From contig NZ_JABAIT010000001.1 in NCBI RefSeq assembly GCF_012843265.1, positions 460,821 to 524,820 of the forward strand: 64,000 nt of DNA, read 5' to 3'. Made by a program: the position numbers and the translations under genes. Source of the stretch: Bacillus sp. DNRA2. GTDB lineage: Bacteria; Bacillota; Bacilli; Bacillales; Cytobacillaceae. Below, one piece after another: positions 36,222 through 45,067 of this stretch; positions within the stretch are counted from its first letter, which is position 1, and every line of letters starts with the position of its first letter. Below the pieces are notes generated by a model that saw nothing but the letters and a program-made list of their open reading frames with translations, was not told the origin of the DNA and did no database searches.

Positions 36222-36320
36222 GATATTTTTTGATAACACAACCATTTGTTTGATGGCTAATATTGTTAGCCATTACCCCGCTATTAAAACGGTGCATTTT
36301 TAACAAAAACTATCAAAATA
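36222..36320. promoter_or_regulatory. motA/cheA divergent control region with palindrome
   Basis: A perfect inverted repeat ATGGCTAA-TATTG-TTAGCCAT (36252-36272) lies in the 264-nt gap between the divergent starts. TTTTTTGATA (36226-36235) and TATCAAAATA (36310-36319) lie on either side, each oriented as TATCAAAA towards its own gene. No sigma-D match of the TAAA-N15-TCCGATAA type is seen. Confidence 0.5.
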
Positions 36321-36437
36321 ATACGTCGATTCAATCAAAAAATATGCTAATATAAAGTGTATATTTATCTACAATTATTAAACTTCTCATTTTCCTGGGG
36401 GAACACATTTGATGAAGGTCTGCGAAGGGAGTTTAAA

Positions 36438-38552
36438 ATGGACTTTAACGAATATTTAGAAATATTTTTAGAAGAGTCAAAAGAGCATTTACAGTCAATT
36501 AATGATGAATTGCTAAAACTTGAGTCAGAACCAGATAACACGAGCATTGTGAATGAAATTTTTCGTTCGGCCCACACACTAAAAGGCATGGCAGGATCAA
36601 TGGGCTTTGAAGATTTAGCCTCACTGACGCATCAAATGGAAAATGTATTAGACCTTCTCCGCAATGGAAAAATCAACATTAATTCAGATATTATGGACAT
36701 CATTTTTAAATGCGTCGATTTAATCGAGAAGATGGTCGTAAGCATCGAAAATGGTGGCGATGGAAAAGAAAATGTTACCGAAGTAGTAAACGAACTGGCG
36801 AGAATTAAAGACGGGACTCCAGCGAAATCGACTCCAACTGCACAAGTTGTAGAGGAAGTCAAAGAGGAGCAGCAGCAGGAACCAAAACTTCCGTTAGACG
36901 AATTTGTTATTTCACTGATTGGTGAAGCACGGAAAATGGGGAGTTTTTCCTACCAAATTAAAGTAAGCTTTGATGAAAATTGCTTAATGAAAAACGTGCG
37001 GGCGTACATGGTTATTCAAGCTGCAGAAGAGCTTGGAGAAATTGTGCAAACAAACCCGGCTTCAGAGCAAATTGAAACCGAGGATTTTGGTGATTCCTTC
37101 GTCATGATCTTGATATCACCAAATCCGGCTCAAGAAGTTCAGTCGCAATTAGCGAATGTGATGGAAGTTAAAGAAGTCTTGTTGATGGACAGAACTGATG
37201 AGGAGCATCCAGTCTTGGAAGTTGCCGCTGCAATAGAAGCGGTAGCAGAACCGGAAGTTACTGTAACAGCCGAAGCAGTTGGGGCAGTCAATGTAACTGA
37301 ATCAGTCCAAGCGCTAGATGATACGCAAACAAGCGTTACGGAACAAGCTAATCAGCCAAAAGTAAAAACAGAAGCTGAACAAAAACACAAAAAAGTTCGA
37401 ACAAAATCAATTCGCGTCGATATCGAAAAACTCGATCATTTAATGAACTTATTTAGCGAGTTAATAATTGACCGCGGCAGATTAGAGCAAATTTCTCGTA
37501 GAGCCGAAATCGGTGATTTGACCGAAACGGTTGAACATATGGCACGCATTTCCACCGACCTGCAAGGCTTAATTCTCAATATGCGGATGGTGCCGGTTGA
37601 TCAAGTTTTCAATCGTTTCCCGCGCATGGTTCGTGACTTAGCTAAAGAATTGAATAAGAAGGTTAATTTAGAGATTGTTGGTGCAGAAACAGAGCTCGAC
37701 CGCACGGTGATTGACGAAATTGGCGATCCGCTTGTGCATCTGCTGCGAAATGCTTTAGACCATGGTCTTGAAATAACCGATGAACGAATCGCTAAAAATA
37801 AGCCTGAGGAAGGAAAGATTCTTCTTAAAGCATACCACGGTGGGAACCATGTTTTCATCGAAGTAAGCGATGATGGGCATGGTATTAATCGGGAGAAAAT
37901 CCTAAAGAAAGCGATTGAAAAAGCTATCATAACGGCTGAGGAAGGCAAAACACTTTCCGATCAGCAAGTATATCATTTACTGTTTGCATCAGGCTTCAGT
38001 ACTGCCGAAAAGGTATCTGATATTTCCGGGCGTGGCGTAGGTCTTGATGTTGTTAAAACAAAAATTGAATCACTTGGTGGCGTCATTACGATTGATTCGA
38101 CACCTGGGCAAGGGTCGACCTTCCGTGTCCAACTACCATTAACGTTATCAATTATTTATTCGATGCTTGTAAAAGTTGAAGATGAAACGTATGCGATTCC
38201 GTTTAGCTCAATTGTTGAGATTACCACATTACAGCCTGAGCAAGTTGCAACACTTCACGGGAAGCGAGTCTTCCAATTCCGTGGTCAGGTTGTGCCTCTT
38301 ATCTATTTAAATGAAGTATTTCAAGTTCCTCCGCTTGAGGATGCAATTGAAAAAGAACAAATTTTTATTGTAATCGTTCGCAAAGGAACACAAACGGTTG
38401 GACTAGTTGTTGATTCAGTGCTTGGTCAGCAGGAGGTTGTCTTGAAATCCCTCGGCGGTTTCTTAACAAATCTATATGCGATTTCCGGCGCGACCATCCT
38501 TGGAAATGGAGAAGTTGCCTTAATCATCGATTCCAATCAGTTTATTAATTAG
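36438..38552 (+). CDS. cheA: CheA chemotaxis histidine kinase
   Basis: 704 residues from ATG 36438 after GAAGGGAG. P1 phosphotransfer domain with His46 (AHTLKGMAGSMGFEDL), P2 CheY/CheB-binding region, acidic linker, P3 dimer helices (VDIEKLDHLMNLFSELIIDR), P4 kinase with N box HLLRNALDHGLE, G1 DDGHGIN and GRGVGLDVVK, and P5 CheW-like domain. It phosphorylates CheY and CheB. It heads cheA-cheW-cheW-mcp. Confidence 0.98.
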   Translation: MDFNEYLEIFLEESKEHLQSINDELLKLESEPDNTSIVNEIFRSAHTLKGMAGSMGFEDLASLTHQMENVLDLLRNGKININSDIMDIIFKCVDLIEKMVVSIENGGDGKENVTEVVNELARIKDGTPAKSTPTAQVVEEVKEEQQQEPKLPLDEFVISLIGEARKMGSFSYQIKVSFDENCLMKNVRAYMVIQAAEELGEIVQTNPASEQIETEDFGDSFVMILISPNPAQEVQSQLANVMEVKEVLLMDRTDEEHPVLEVAAAIEAVAEPEVTVTAEAVGAVNVTESVQALDDTQTSVTEQANQPKVKTEAEQKHKKVRTKSIRVDIEKLDHLMNLFSELIIDRGRLEQISRRAEIGDLTETVEHMARISTDLQGLILNMRMVPVDQVFNRFPRMVRDLAKELNKKVNLEIVGAETELDRTVIDEIGDPLVHLLRNALDHGLEITDERIAKNKPEEGKILLKAYHGGNHVFIEVSDDGHGINREKILKKAIEKAIITAEEGKTLSDQQVYHLLFASGFSTAEKVSDISGRGVGLDVVKTKIESLGGVITIDSTPGQGSTFRVQLPLTLSIIYSMLVKVEDETYAIPFSSIVEITTLQPEQVATLHGKRVFQFRGQVVPLIYLNEVFQVPPLEDAIEKEQIFIVIVRKGTQTVGLVVDSVLGQQEVVLKSLGGFLTNLYAISGATILGNGEVALIIDSNQFIN

Positions 38553-38573
38553 AAAGGGTGAATCTCACAGCCA

Positions 38574-39005
38574 ATGGAACCGTCAAAAATCGTCGCCTTT
38601 AAATTAGGAAAAGAAGAATACGGCCTGGACATCTTTCATGTTCAATCAATAGAACGGATTAATCATACAACAAGAGTTCCAAACGCTTCAGTATTTGTAA
38701 AAGGAGTCATCAATCTGCGTGGAAATGTCACGCCGATTATTGAACTAAGCCATATGCTAGGCATGGGGCACACTCAATACACAGACAACTCAAGAGTCAT
38801 CATCATTAATTACGGTGACAGCCAGCTCGGTTTAATCGTTGATGAAACAAGCGACGTCTTAAACGTAAATCCAGAATCAATTGACCAAGCAGCAAACAGC
38901 GGCTTTGATTCCGAATACTTCCAAGGTATCGCCAAAATCGACGGCCGCCTCATCATCCTCCTAAACTTGGAGGAATTGTTGAAGGAACTAGTTCCTAATA
39001 AATAG
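38574..39005 (+). CDS. cheW: CheW coupling protein, first copy
   Basis: 143 residues, single CheW domain: EYGLDIFHVQSIERINHTTR, KGVINLRGNVTPIIELSHML and DSQLGLIVDETSDVLNVNPE. Links MCPs to CheA. The nearest ribosome site (AAAGGGTGA) is about 14 nt from ATG 38574, longer than usual. Confidence 0.93.
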   Translation: MEPSKIVAFKLGKEEYGLDIFHVQSIERINHTTRVPNASVFVKGVINLRGNVTPIIELSHMLGMGHTQYTDNSRVIIINYGDSQLGLIVDETSDVLNVNPESIDQAANSGFDSEYFQGIAKIDGRLIILLNLEELLKELVPNK

Positions 39006-39010
39006 ATTAA

Positions 39011-39041
39011 TAGGAGCGAAGTGCCCGGAGCGGAAATCAAC
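39011..39041 (+). repeat. Type B repeat remnant
   Basis: Only the 3' end of a type B element is left (GCGAAGTGCCCGGAGCGGAA then ATCAAC), in the gap between the two cheW genes. Confidence 0.6.
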
Positions 39042-39089
39042 TAACATCGAGTAGGAAAAGAATAAATATTTTTGAAAAAGAGGACAAAT

Positions 39090-39569
39090 ATGGATATTCA
39101 AACAAGTTATCAAGACGAAAAATCACTGATTTTTAAAGTCGGACAAGAAGACTACGGAATCCATATCAACCAAGTAGTCTCAATCGAAAGAATGCAAAGC
39201 ATCACCTCATACCCAAACCGTCCACCTTACGTATTAGGTGTAACGAATGTTCGCGAAGAAGTGATTCCTGTTGTTGACATTCGGGCTGCTTTAACTGGCC
39301 AAGCATTCGCAGAATGTGATTCATCAAGAATTATCATCGTTCAAGTAAACAACCATTCAATTGGACTATTAGTGGATGCCGCAACTGAAGTGTTGGATAT
39401 TCCAGCTGGTAACATCCAGCAGCCTCATTTACTAGAAACACGCGAAGTTTCGTTTCTTAAAGGAATTGCCAAGCTAGGAGAACGACTGTTAATTCTGCTA
39501 GATATTGAGCAACTTCTCGAAGATACGACGAACTTGGATGAACTGAAACAAATAAAAGACATGCTGTAA
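39090..39569 (+). CDS. CheW coupling protein, second copy
   Basis: 159 residues from ATG 39090, 6 nt after AAGAGGA. Single CheW domain (DYGIHINQVVSIERMQSITS; VTNVREEVIPVVDIRAALTG; IGLLVDAATEVLDIPAGNIQ). It differs clearly from the first copy, so each may serve different receptors; the MCP at 39624 is the next gene. Confidence 0.9.
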   Translation: MDIQTSYQDEKSLIFKVGQEDYGIHINQVVSIERMQSITSYPNRPPYVLGVTNVREEVIPVVDIRAALTGQAFAECDSSRIIIVQVNNHSIGLLVDAATEVLDIPAGNIQQPHLLETREVSFLKGIAKLGERLLILLDIEQLLEDTTNLDELKQIKDML

Positions 39570-39623
39570 AGCCAAATGACGGTCGTGTACATAGGCCACG
39601 GCCACACCAGGGAGTGAAGAAGA

Positions 39624-41789
39624 ATGTTTAGCAAATTGTTTAGTAGAACCTCAATGGGCTTTAAACAATGGGGTAGTTACCTTATTATCATCGCTTTCTT
39701 TGCAGTATTAAATTTTGTTGCTTACCTTAGTATTAGTGACTTGCAGGATCAAGTAGATTACTTGGGTAAAACGCAAACAGCTAAAGTCGAATACGTAGGG
39801 CATATTAAAGAGGATATTACCCGAGTCCGGCTTTACGTAACGAAACACGCTTACGAACAGGACTTGGCTAATAAGGAAAAGATGAAATCTTATGTTGACG
39901 AAGATATTGCCGATGTTCGAAATGCAATTAAGGCTATGAAAGAGTTAGATCTAACTGATGAAAACATTAAGCTATTAGATGAATTCAGTAACAGCTTCGA
40001 AACATATGTTGCTAATCTTCCAGATTACTATGAAGGTTCATTAAGCAATGATTATAATATCGTTCATGAACTAATGGGAGAGATGGCTCCACTTGGTGAA
40101 GATGCAGTTGTTGCATTAGCGAAACTTTCTGATGATGTGGATAAAAATACTGATAGCTTAGTGAAGGACTCAGAAGACTTCGCTACGAAAGCTGTTTTAG
40201 AAAATATTGCTGTTTCAATTGGTGCTGGTATCTTCTCGATTTTCATCTCATTCGTAATGACAAGATTGATTCGCCGTTCGGTAAAAGCAGTCGTGAAAAA
40301 TGTGGAAGTTACTACCTCTTCAGTTGCTGAAATCAAAAAATCAATTGATCAATCAGCCATTGCGGCCCAAGAACTTGATGCGTCAATGGATAAAACAAGC
40401 GACTCCTTAAATGAACTCGTATCATCGATACAGGAGGTTGCCGGTAATACGACAACAACAACATCTGGTGTGAACGAAATTTCTGCAGCAATCGAAGAGA
40501 TGAGCAGCACCATCAGCTTAGTGGCGACAAGTGCTGACCACCTATCAGATGCTGCTGATAAGAGCTCTGATGCGATTCAAGAAATGATGGCATCAATCGA
40601 GCAAGTTGCTGGAAATGCTGGAAACGTTGGAGCTGGAGTTGAGCAAATTTCTGCAGCAATCGAAGAAATGAGTAAATCAATTGATGGAGTATCGTTTAGC
40701 GCAGTTAGCCTTTTACAAACAGCTGATGAAACATCAAAATCAGTTCAGGAAATGGTAACTTCTGTACAGCAGGTTGCCTCTAGTACTCATAAGATGAATG
40801 AGCTTAGCCAATCGGTAAAAACCGATGCAGTTGAAGGGGCAAGCACTGTAAATGAAACCTTAAATGCCATGAAGGAAATTTCTAAAGAAATCAACCAAGC
40901 AAGTAACGTCATGATTAACCTTGGCAAGAGCTCAGAAGAAATCGGTAGCATTATCGAAACTATTGACGATATCGCCGGTCAAACAAACTTACTTGCACTT
41001 AATGCTGCTATCGAAGCTGCACGTGCTGGTGAGCATGGTAAGGGCTTTGCGGTTGTTGCTGATGAAGTTAGAAAGCTTGCTGAGCGAAGTGCTCAAGCGA
41101 CCAAGGAAATTGCTAACTTAATCAAAGGGATTCAAAATGAAACCGTCATCGCTGTTAACTCAATTAAGAGCGGTGCCGACAAGGTTGAAGTTGGAAACCA
41201 ACTTGCTGATAAAACTAATGATGCAATCAAGAAAATCACTCAAGGTATCACGATCATGAGTGAAGAAATGAATCAAATCGTTGAAGTGACCGAAACACAA
41301 TCGAAGAACACAGCACTGATTACAAAATCGGTCGAAAACGTGTCCCATAAAGCATCTGAAATGACACAATCGACAAAAGAACAAGCACTAACTGCTCAAG
41401 AAGTTGTTAAAGGAATCATGGATATCAAGAGCCAGGTTCAACAAATTACTTCTGCTACAGCTGAACAAGCACGAGGTGGTAGTGAAATTGTCGCTTCAGT
41501 TGAAAACGTAACGAGCCAATCAAACTCAGTTACGGCTGCAACCCGTGAACAAGCATTGGCTGCTGAAGAAATCGTTCGCAACCTCAATGCAATTAAAAAT
41601 ATGGTCAAAGAAATTACCGTTGTTACAAACGACCAAGCTCGATTTGGTCAAGAAATTTCCTCGGAAATTGCCAAAGTTCGCAAGCAAACAAACGAACTTA
41701 ATGAAAGCATCGAGACACAAACAAAAGAAGCAGAAGGAGTTGCCGAGGCAATTCATGATGTTGAACAACAGGTAGATAAATTGAAATAG
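39624..41789 (+). CDS. Methyl-accepting chemotaxis protein, extra-long HAMP-less type
   Basis: 721 residues. TM1 about 17-37, an external helical sensor (40-190, 4HB-like), TM2 about 194-216, then no recognisable HAMP. The signalling hairpin has its tip at [20 protein letters not shown] (448-467). The N-terminal arm carries a 56-residue repeat (ISAAIEEMS at 286 and 342; VAGN/VASS at 272, 328 and 384). The C-terminal arm has a matching 56-residue repeat (EQAL at 586 and 642). The cytoplasmic part is about 505 residues, much longer than common classes. No CheR-binding pentapeptide at the end. Confidence 0.93.
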   Translation: MFSKLFSRTSMGFKQWGSYLIIIAFFAVLNFVAYLSISDLQDQVDYLGKTQTAKVEYVGHIKEDITRVRLYVTKHAYEQDLANKEKMKSYVDEDIADVRNAIKAMKELDLTDENIKLLDEFSNSFETYVANLPDYYEGSLSNDYNIVHELMGEMAPLGEDAVVALAKLSDDVDKNTDSLVKDSEDFATKAVLENIAVSIGAGIFSIFISFVMTRLIRRSVKAVVKNVEVTTSSVAEIKKSIDQSAIAAQELDASMDKTSDSLNELVSSIQEVAGNTTTTTSGVNEISAAIEEMSSTISLVATSADHLSDAADKSSDAIQEMMASIEQVAGNAGNVGAGVEQISAAIEEMSKSIDGVSFSAVSLLQTADETSKSVQEMVTSVQQVASSTHKMNELSQSVKTDAVEGASTVNETLNAMKEISKEINQASNVMINLGKSSEEIGSIIETIDDIAGQTNLLALNAAIEAARAGEHGKGFAVVADEVRKLAERSAQATKEIANLIKGIQNETVIAVNSIKSGADKVEVGNQLADKTNDAIKKITQGITIMSEEMNQIVEVTETQSKNTALITKSVENVSHKASEMTQSTKEQALTAQEVVKGIMDIKSQVQQITSATAEQARGGSEIVASVENVTSQSNSVTAATREQALAAEEIVRNLNAIKNMVKEITVVTNDQARFGQEISSEIAKVRKQTNELNESIETQTKEAEGVAEAIHDVEQQVDKLK

Positions 41790-41807
41790 TATTCACTATT
41801 AATCTAT

Positions 41808-41839
41808 AGAACGCTTTCGCCTTCGTGCGGGAGCGTTCT
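41808..41839 (+). terminator. Possible terminator after mcp
   Basis: Stem AGAACGCT / AGCGTTCT with an inner CGC/GCG pairing; the following sequence is only moderately T-rich, so termination may be partial. Confidence 0.5.
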
Positions 41840-41891
41840 CAATCATTCTTACAGGATAAGAAAGTAGTATAAAAATTTGAATTTAGAGTAG

Positions 41892-42007
41892 TGGCTAGCT
41901 CCAGCGCCTAGGGGCTCGGGTCACAAGTCAATCCCTTCCGGAAATCTGGATTTCCTGCAGGGCTCGCCTTGTGCCTGTCGCCCCTGGGCAAGGCGCTTAC
42001 GCTTTTC
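41892..42007 (+). repeat. Type A structured repeat (copy A2)
   Basis: From GGCTAGCTCC to GCTTTTC. Stems AGCGCCT/AGGCGCT, GGGGC/GCCCC, CACAAG/CTTGTG and GGAAATC/GATTTCC. Its end is 3 nt before the AAAGGAGG ribosome site of the yaaR-like gene. Confidence 0.85.
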
Positions 42008-42024
42008 TAAAGGAGGTGGACACC

Positions 42025-42468
42025 ATGAAAATCCAAGAACATGTTCGGGTGAATGTTAGTGACCCGCAGCCAGCACCATCAGACCGGTCTACCACCAATA
42101 ACACAGCATTTCAACGAATAATTGGAACCTATTCCAAAGAATTAACGCAAGACCGTTTGCAGCAGCTGCTGCAGGACATCGATAAACAGGGCGAAAAATT
42201 AAGCGAGCATCGCACCTTTCATGAATTGCGCAAATACAAGGACTTAGTCAAACAGTATTTAAATGAAGTGTCCAAGCATGGTGTCGGACTACACCAATCC
42301 GAAACATGGGACCCGTATTCCGGAAGTAAAACACTGAAAACCGTCAAAACAATCGATTCGAAATTAATGGAACTAACGAAGCACGTTTTAGATGAACAAA
42401 CAACCAGTCTCTCAATCTTGGAGCGAATCGGTGAAATAAAAGGCTTACTAATCAATCTCTACACATAA
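42025..42468 (+). CDS. YaaR-family protein (DUF327)
   Basis: 147 residues from ATG 42025 after AAAGGAGGTGG; the frame stays open upstream only because it runs through repeat A2. Matches the DUF327 layout: a disordered N-terminus, FQRIIGTYSKELTQDRLQQL, DIDKQGEKLSEHRTFHELRK, then KDLVKQYLNEV and the ending IGEIKGLLINLYT. The function of the family is not known; here it sits in the motility cluster next to a FliL-like gene. Confidence 0.8.
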   Translation: MKIQEHVRVNVSDPQPAPSDRSTTNNTAFQRIIGTYSKELTQDRLQQLLQDIDKQGEKLSEHRTFHELRKYKDLVKQYLNEVSKHGVGLHQSETWDPYSGSKTLKTVKTIDSKLMELTKHVLDEQTTSLSILERIGEIKGLLINLYT

Positions 42469-42500
42469 CCCTACTATTAAATGTTTAAGGGGCAGGACCT

Positions 42501-42932
42501 ATGAATTTGTTGAAAAAATCCTTGCTGATTATCGGCATCATTACCATTATTGGCGTTGGAGCGTTTTTTGTTTGGTATTTTTTAAATGCCCCAGACGAAA
42601 CGAAGAACCAAGACGATCTTTCGATTGAAGAACTTCAAGAAATCTCTTTGGATACCGAACCGATCATGACCAATCTGGCTGATGGAAACTTTGTGAAGGC
42701 GCAATTTAAAATTGTGACAAAATCGAAGAAAACCGCCGAAGAAATCACCAAGCTAAACTTTCGCGTCGAAAATACGATTATTAAAAATATAAATGGTTTG
42801 AAAAAGGAAGAAATCATCGGCTTAGATCATTTTGCTGATTTAGAAGAAAATCTCAAGAATGATTTGAACAAAGAATTTGATTCAAAAGATTATATAACCA
42901 AGGTTTATATTGTTGAGTTATTAGTTCAATAA
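42501..42932 (+). CDS. FliL-like protein, second copy
   Basis: 143 residues. One transmembrane segment (about 9-29) and a short periplasmic domain with LDTEPIMTNLADGNFVKAQF and FRVENTIIKNINGLKKEE, the same pattern as FliL at 30541 but low identity. Possibly a second stator-ring subunit, or one working with the FlhO/FlhP rod that follows. Confidence 0.75.
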   Translation: MNLLKKSLLIIGIITIIGVGAFFVWYFLNAPDETKNQDDLSIEELQEISLDTEPIMTNLADGNFVKAQFKIVTKSKKTAEEITKLNFRVENTIIKNINGLKKEEIIGLDHFADLEENLKNDLNKEFDSKDYITKVYIVELLVQ

Positions 42933-42940
42933 AAGAAGAA

Positions 42941-43062
42941 TGTCTAGCTCCAGGCGCCATCGGCTCGAGGTCACAAGCCAATCCGTCCAGAAGGTAAAGT
43001 ACAACCTTCTGGTCGGCTCGTCTTGTGCTTGTCGCCGATAAGCTCAGCGCCTTGCGCTTTTC
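42941..43062 (+). repeat. Type A structured repeat (copy A3)
   Basis: From TGTCTAGCTCC to GCGCTTTTC. Stems GGCGC/GCGCC, ATCGGC/GCCGAT, CACAAG/CTTGTG and AGAAGGT/ACCTTCT. Ends a few nt before the AAAGGAGTG ribosome site of flhO. Confidence 0.85.
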
Positions 43063-43082
43063 GATGAAAGGAGTGAACCAAA

Positions 43083-43964
43083 TTGCTTAGAGGCTTAAAC
43101 ACAGCAGCATCAGGAATGTTTTCACTGGAGCGCAAGCAGGAGGCTTTAACGAACAACCTCGCCAATGCGCAAACAGCTGGTTATAAAAAAGATGATGCGG
43201 TACAACGTGCTTTTCCGAATTATTTACTAGGAAGAATTAATGATTTTAAGGAAAACGGAGCGGTTGGAGCGAATGCTGAAATCGGTCAGCGCGCTCAGTT
43301 GGGCGAAATCTCAAACGGGGTTTACACTCAAGAACTAATTCCAAGCTTCGGCCAAGGTACGCTTGTCCAGACATCAAGTCCTTTAGATGTGGCGATTGAA
43401 GACTCAAATATCCCTTACCAAACAATCAATGGTCGGCTCGTGAAACCGGCAGCATTTTTCCCTGTGCAAATGGCTGACGGAACAGTTGGCTACACAAGAA
43501 ACGGCAAATTTGATTTGGACGCAAACGGAAATCTCGTCACTGCAGATGGCTACCGTGTCCTTGGTGCCAATCATCAGCCAATTCAAATTACCGAAAGCAT
43601 TCAGAAAGCGGATTTATCCATCGATACGGAAGGGAACATCATGGCCTATGCAAATGACCCAACACGTACACGATCGATAGGGAAAATTGGTCTTGTTGTT
43701 GCTCAAAATCCCAACGACTTAGTTCGTCGGGGTGAAAATCTTTATGGCTCCAATACGGCACTGCCGTTTGTAACGGACCCTGGAAACGGCAACCCTGGCG
43801 TATTGTTGCACCAAGGCTTTATCGAACAATCGAATGTTGATACTGGACAAACGATGGCCGACATGATGGTCACGATTCGCGGCTACGAAGCCAACCAAAA
43901 GGTCATCAGCGCTTACGATCAATCATTACAGCAATTGTATTCAGTTGGTAAAATCAACGGTTAA
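43083..43964 (+). CDS. flhO: FlhO/FlgF-type distal rod protein
   Basis: 293 residues, TTG start after AAAGGAGTG. N-terminal LRGLNTAASGMFSLERKQEA with TNNLANAQTAGYKK, C-terminal QSNVDTGQTMADMMVTIRGY with ANQKVISAYDQSL. B. subtilis FlhO and FlhP are the distal rod proteins and lie as a pair, as here. Confidence 0.9.
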   Translation: MLRGLNTAASGMFSLERKQEALTNNLANAQTAGYKKDDAVQRAFPNYLLGRINDFKENGAVGANAEIGQRAQLGEISNGVYTQELIPSFGQGTLVQTSSPLDVAIEDSNIPYQTINGRLVKPAAFFPVQMADGTVGYTRNGKFDLDANGNLVTADGYRVLGANHQPIQITESIQKADLSIDTEGNIMAYANDPTRTRSIGKIGLVVAQNPNDLVRRGENLYGSNTALPFVTDPGNGNPGVLLHQGFIEQSNVDTGQTMADMMVTIRGYEANQKVISAYDQSLQQLYSVGKING

Positions 43965-43990
43965 TCTATAAAGAATAGGAGTAAACGCCC

Positions 43991-44848
43991 TTGAATACTT
44001 CAATTTCAATCGCAGCAGGCTCCTTGCGTGCTTATCAGCAAAAGCTTGATACGATCTCAAATAATGTTGCCAATGTGAATACGCCAGGCTTCAAGCGAAC
44101 ACAACAAAGCTTTTCAGAAATTCTTGCGAATCAAATCAACAATCAACCTGGTGCTACCCTTGAAGTCGGTCGCCAAACACCCAACGGTGTTCGCCCATCT
44201 TACGGTGTTCGGACTGGTCTAACGCAAATGGATACAACTCAAGGTGCACCGATGCAAACCGATAATCCATTTGCTTTAATGATTAACGGAAATGGTTTTT
44301 TCCAAATCGGCGTACCATCGCAAACAGTAGGTGGGGCAATGGAAATGAGATACACTCGTGACGGAAATTTCCAACTAAGCCCAAATCCTAACTCACCAGG
44401 GACCTATAACCTTGTCCATCCGAATGGCGGTTATTTATTGGACCAGAACGGAAGCCCGATTGTCTTAAATGATCAAAACGAAGTTCAATTCCAAAGCAAC
44501 GGTGATATTCTTTTGAAAAATAAAAACAGTGTCAGTGGTGAATCTTTATCAGGTCAACGTGTCGGAATCGTCGATATCCAAAATCCGAATCTGCTAAAGA
44601 ATATGGGAGGCAATCAGTACATGATTGATCCAGCAGTACTGCCGAACGGCACAAACCCAGCCAACTTCGTTAGAACAATGGGCGCCAATGAAATCTCAGT
44701 TTCCGCCGGCTATCTCGAAGCCTCAAACGTTGACCTAGCAACGGAAATGACAGAACTCTTACTAACGCAACGCGGCTTCCAGCTAAACGCACGAGCCATG
44801 TCCTACGCCGACCAAATGCTCGGAATTGCTAATGGGATAATGAAGTAA
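43991..44848 (+). CDS. flhP: FlhP/FlgG-type distal rod protein
   Basis: 285 residues, TTG start. Signature LDTISNNVANVNTPGFKRTQ and C-terminal VDLATEMTELLLTQRGFQLN. Forms the distal rod beneath the hook with the preceding protein, 26 nt upstream. Confidence 0.9.
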   Translation: MNTSISIAAGSLRAYQQKLDTISNNVANVNTPGFKRTQQSFSEILANQINNQPGATLEVGRQTPNGVRPSYGVRTGLTQMDTTQGAPMQTDNPFALMINGNGFFQIGVPSQTVGGAMEMRYTRDGNFQLSPNPNSPGTYNLVHPNGGYLLDQNGSPIVLNDQNEVQFQSNGDILLKNKNSVSGESLSGQRVGIVDIQNPNLLKNMGGNQYMIDPAVLPNGTNPANFVRTMGANEISVSAGYLEASNVDLATEMTELLLTQRGFQLNARAMSYADQMLGIANGIMK

Positions 44849-44891
44849 CTGAGACTATTCATTTGTTAGGAGTAATTGATATAGTTCACTG

Positions 44892-45023
44892 AGTTGATTG
44901 GAGCGGAAGGAACGAAGACTCTTGCGGGAGCAGCGGGACAGGTGAGACCCCGCAGTCGCAAAGCGACGAGGAGGCTCACCGCCCGGCCCTAAGGTGCGCG
45001 AAGTGCCTGGAGCGGAAATCAAC
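44892..45023 (+). repeat. Type B structured repeat (copy B2)
   Basis: From GTTGATTGGAGCGGAAGG to GCCTGGAGCGGAAATCAAC. Internal hairpin GTCGC-AAA-GCGAC where other copies have GGCGC/GCGCC, and GGTGAG/CTCACC. It fills the flhP-fliD gap. Confidence 0.85.
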
Positions 45024-45067
45024 GGTTAAAGTATTGTTGAAAAATTAAGAAGAGAGGAGTGCTACCT

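Noticed and set aside
42971..43165. A 64-codon minus-strand frame before flhO, and similar frames at 50205-50505.
   Set aside because: They lie on type A repeats; no ribosome site and no conserved look.
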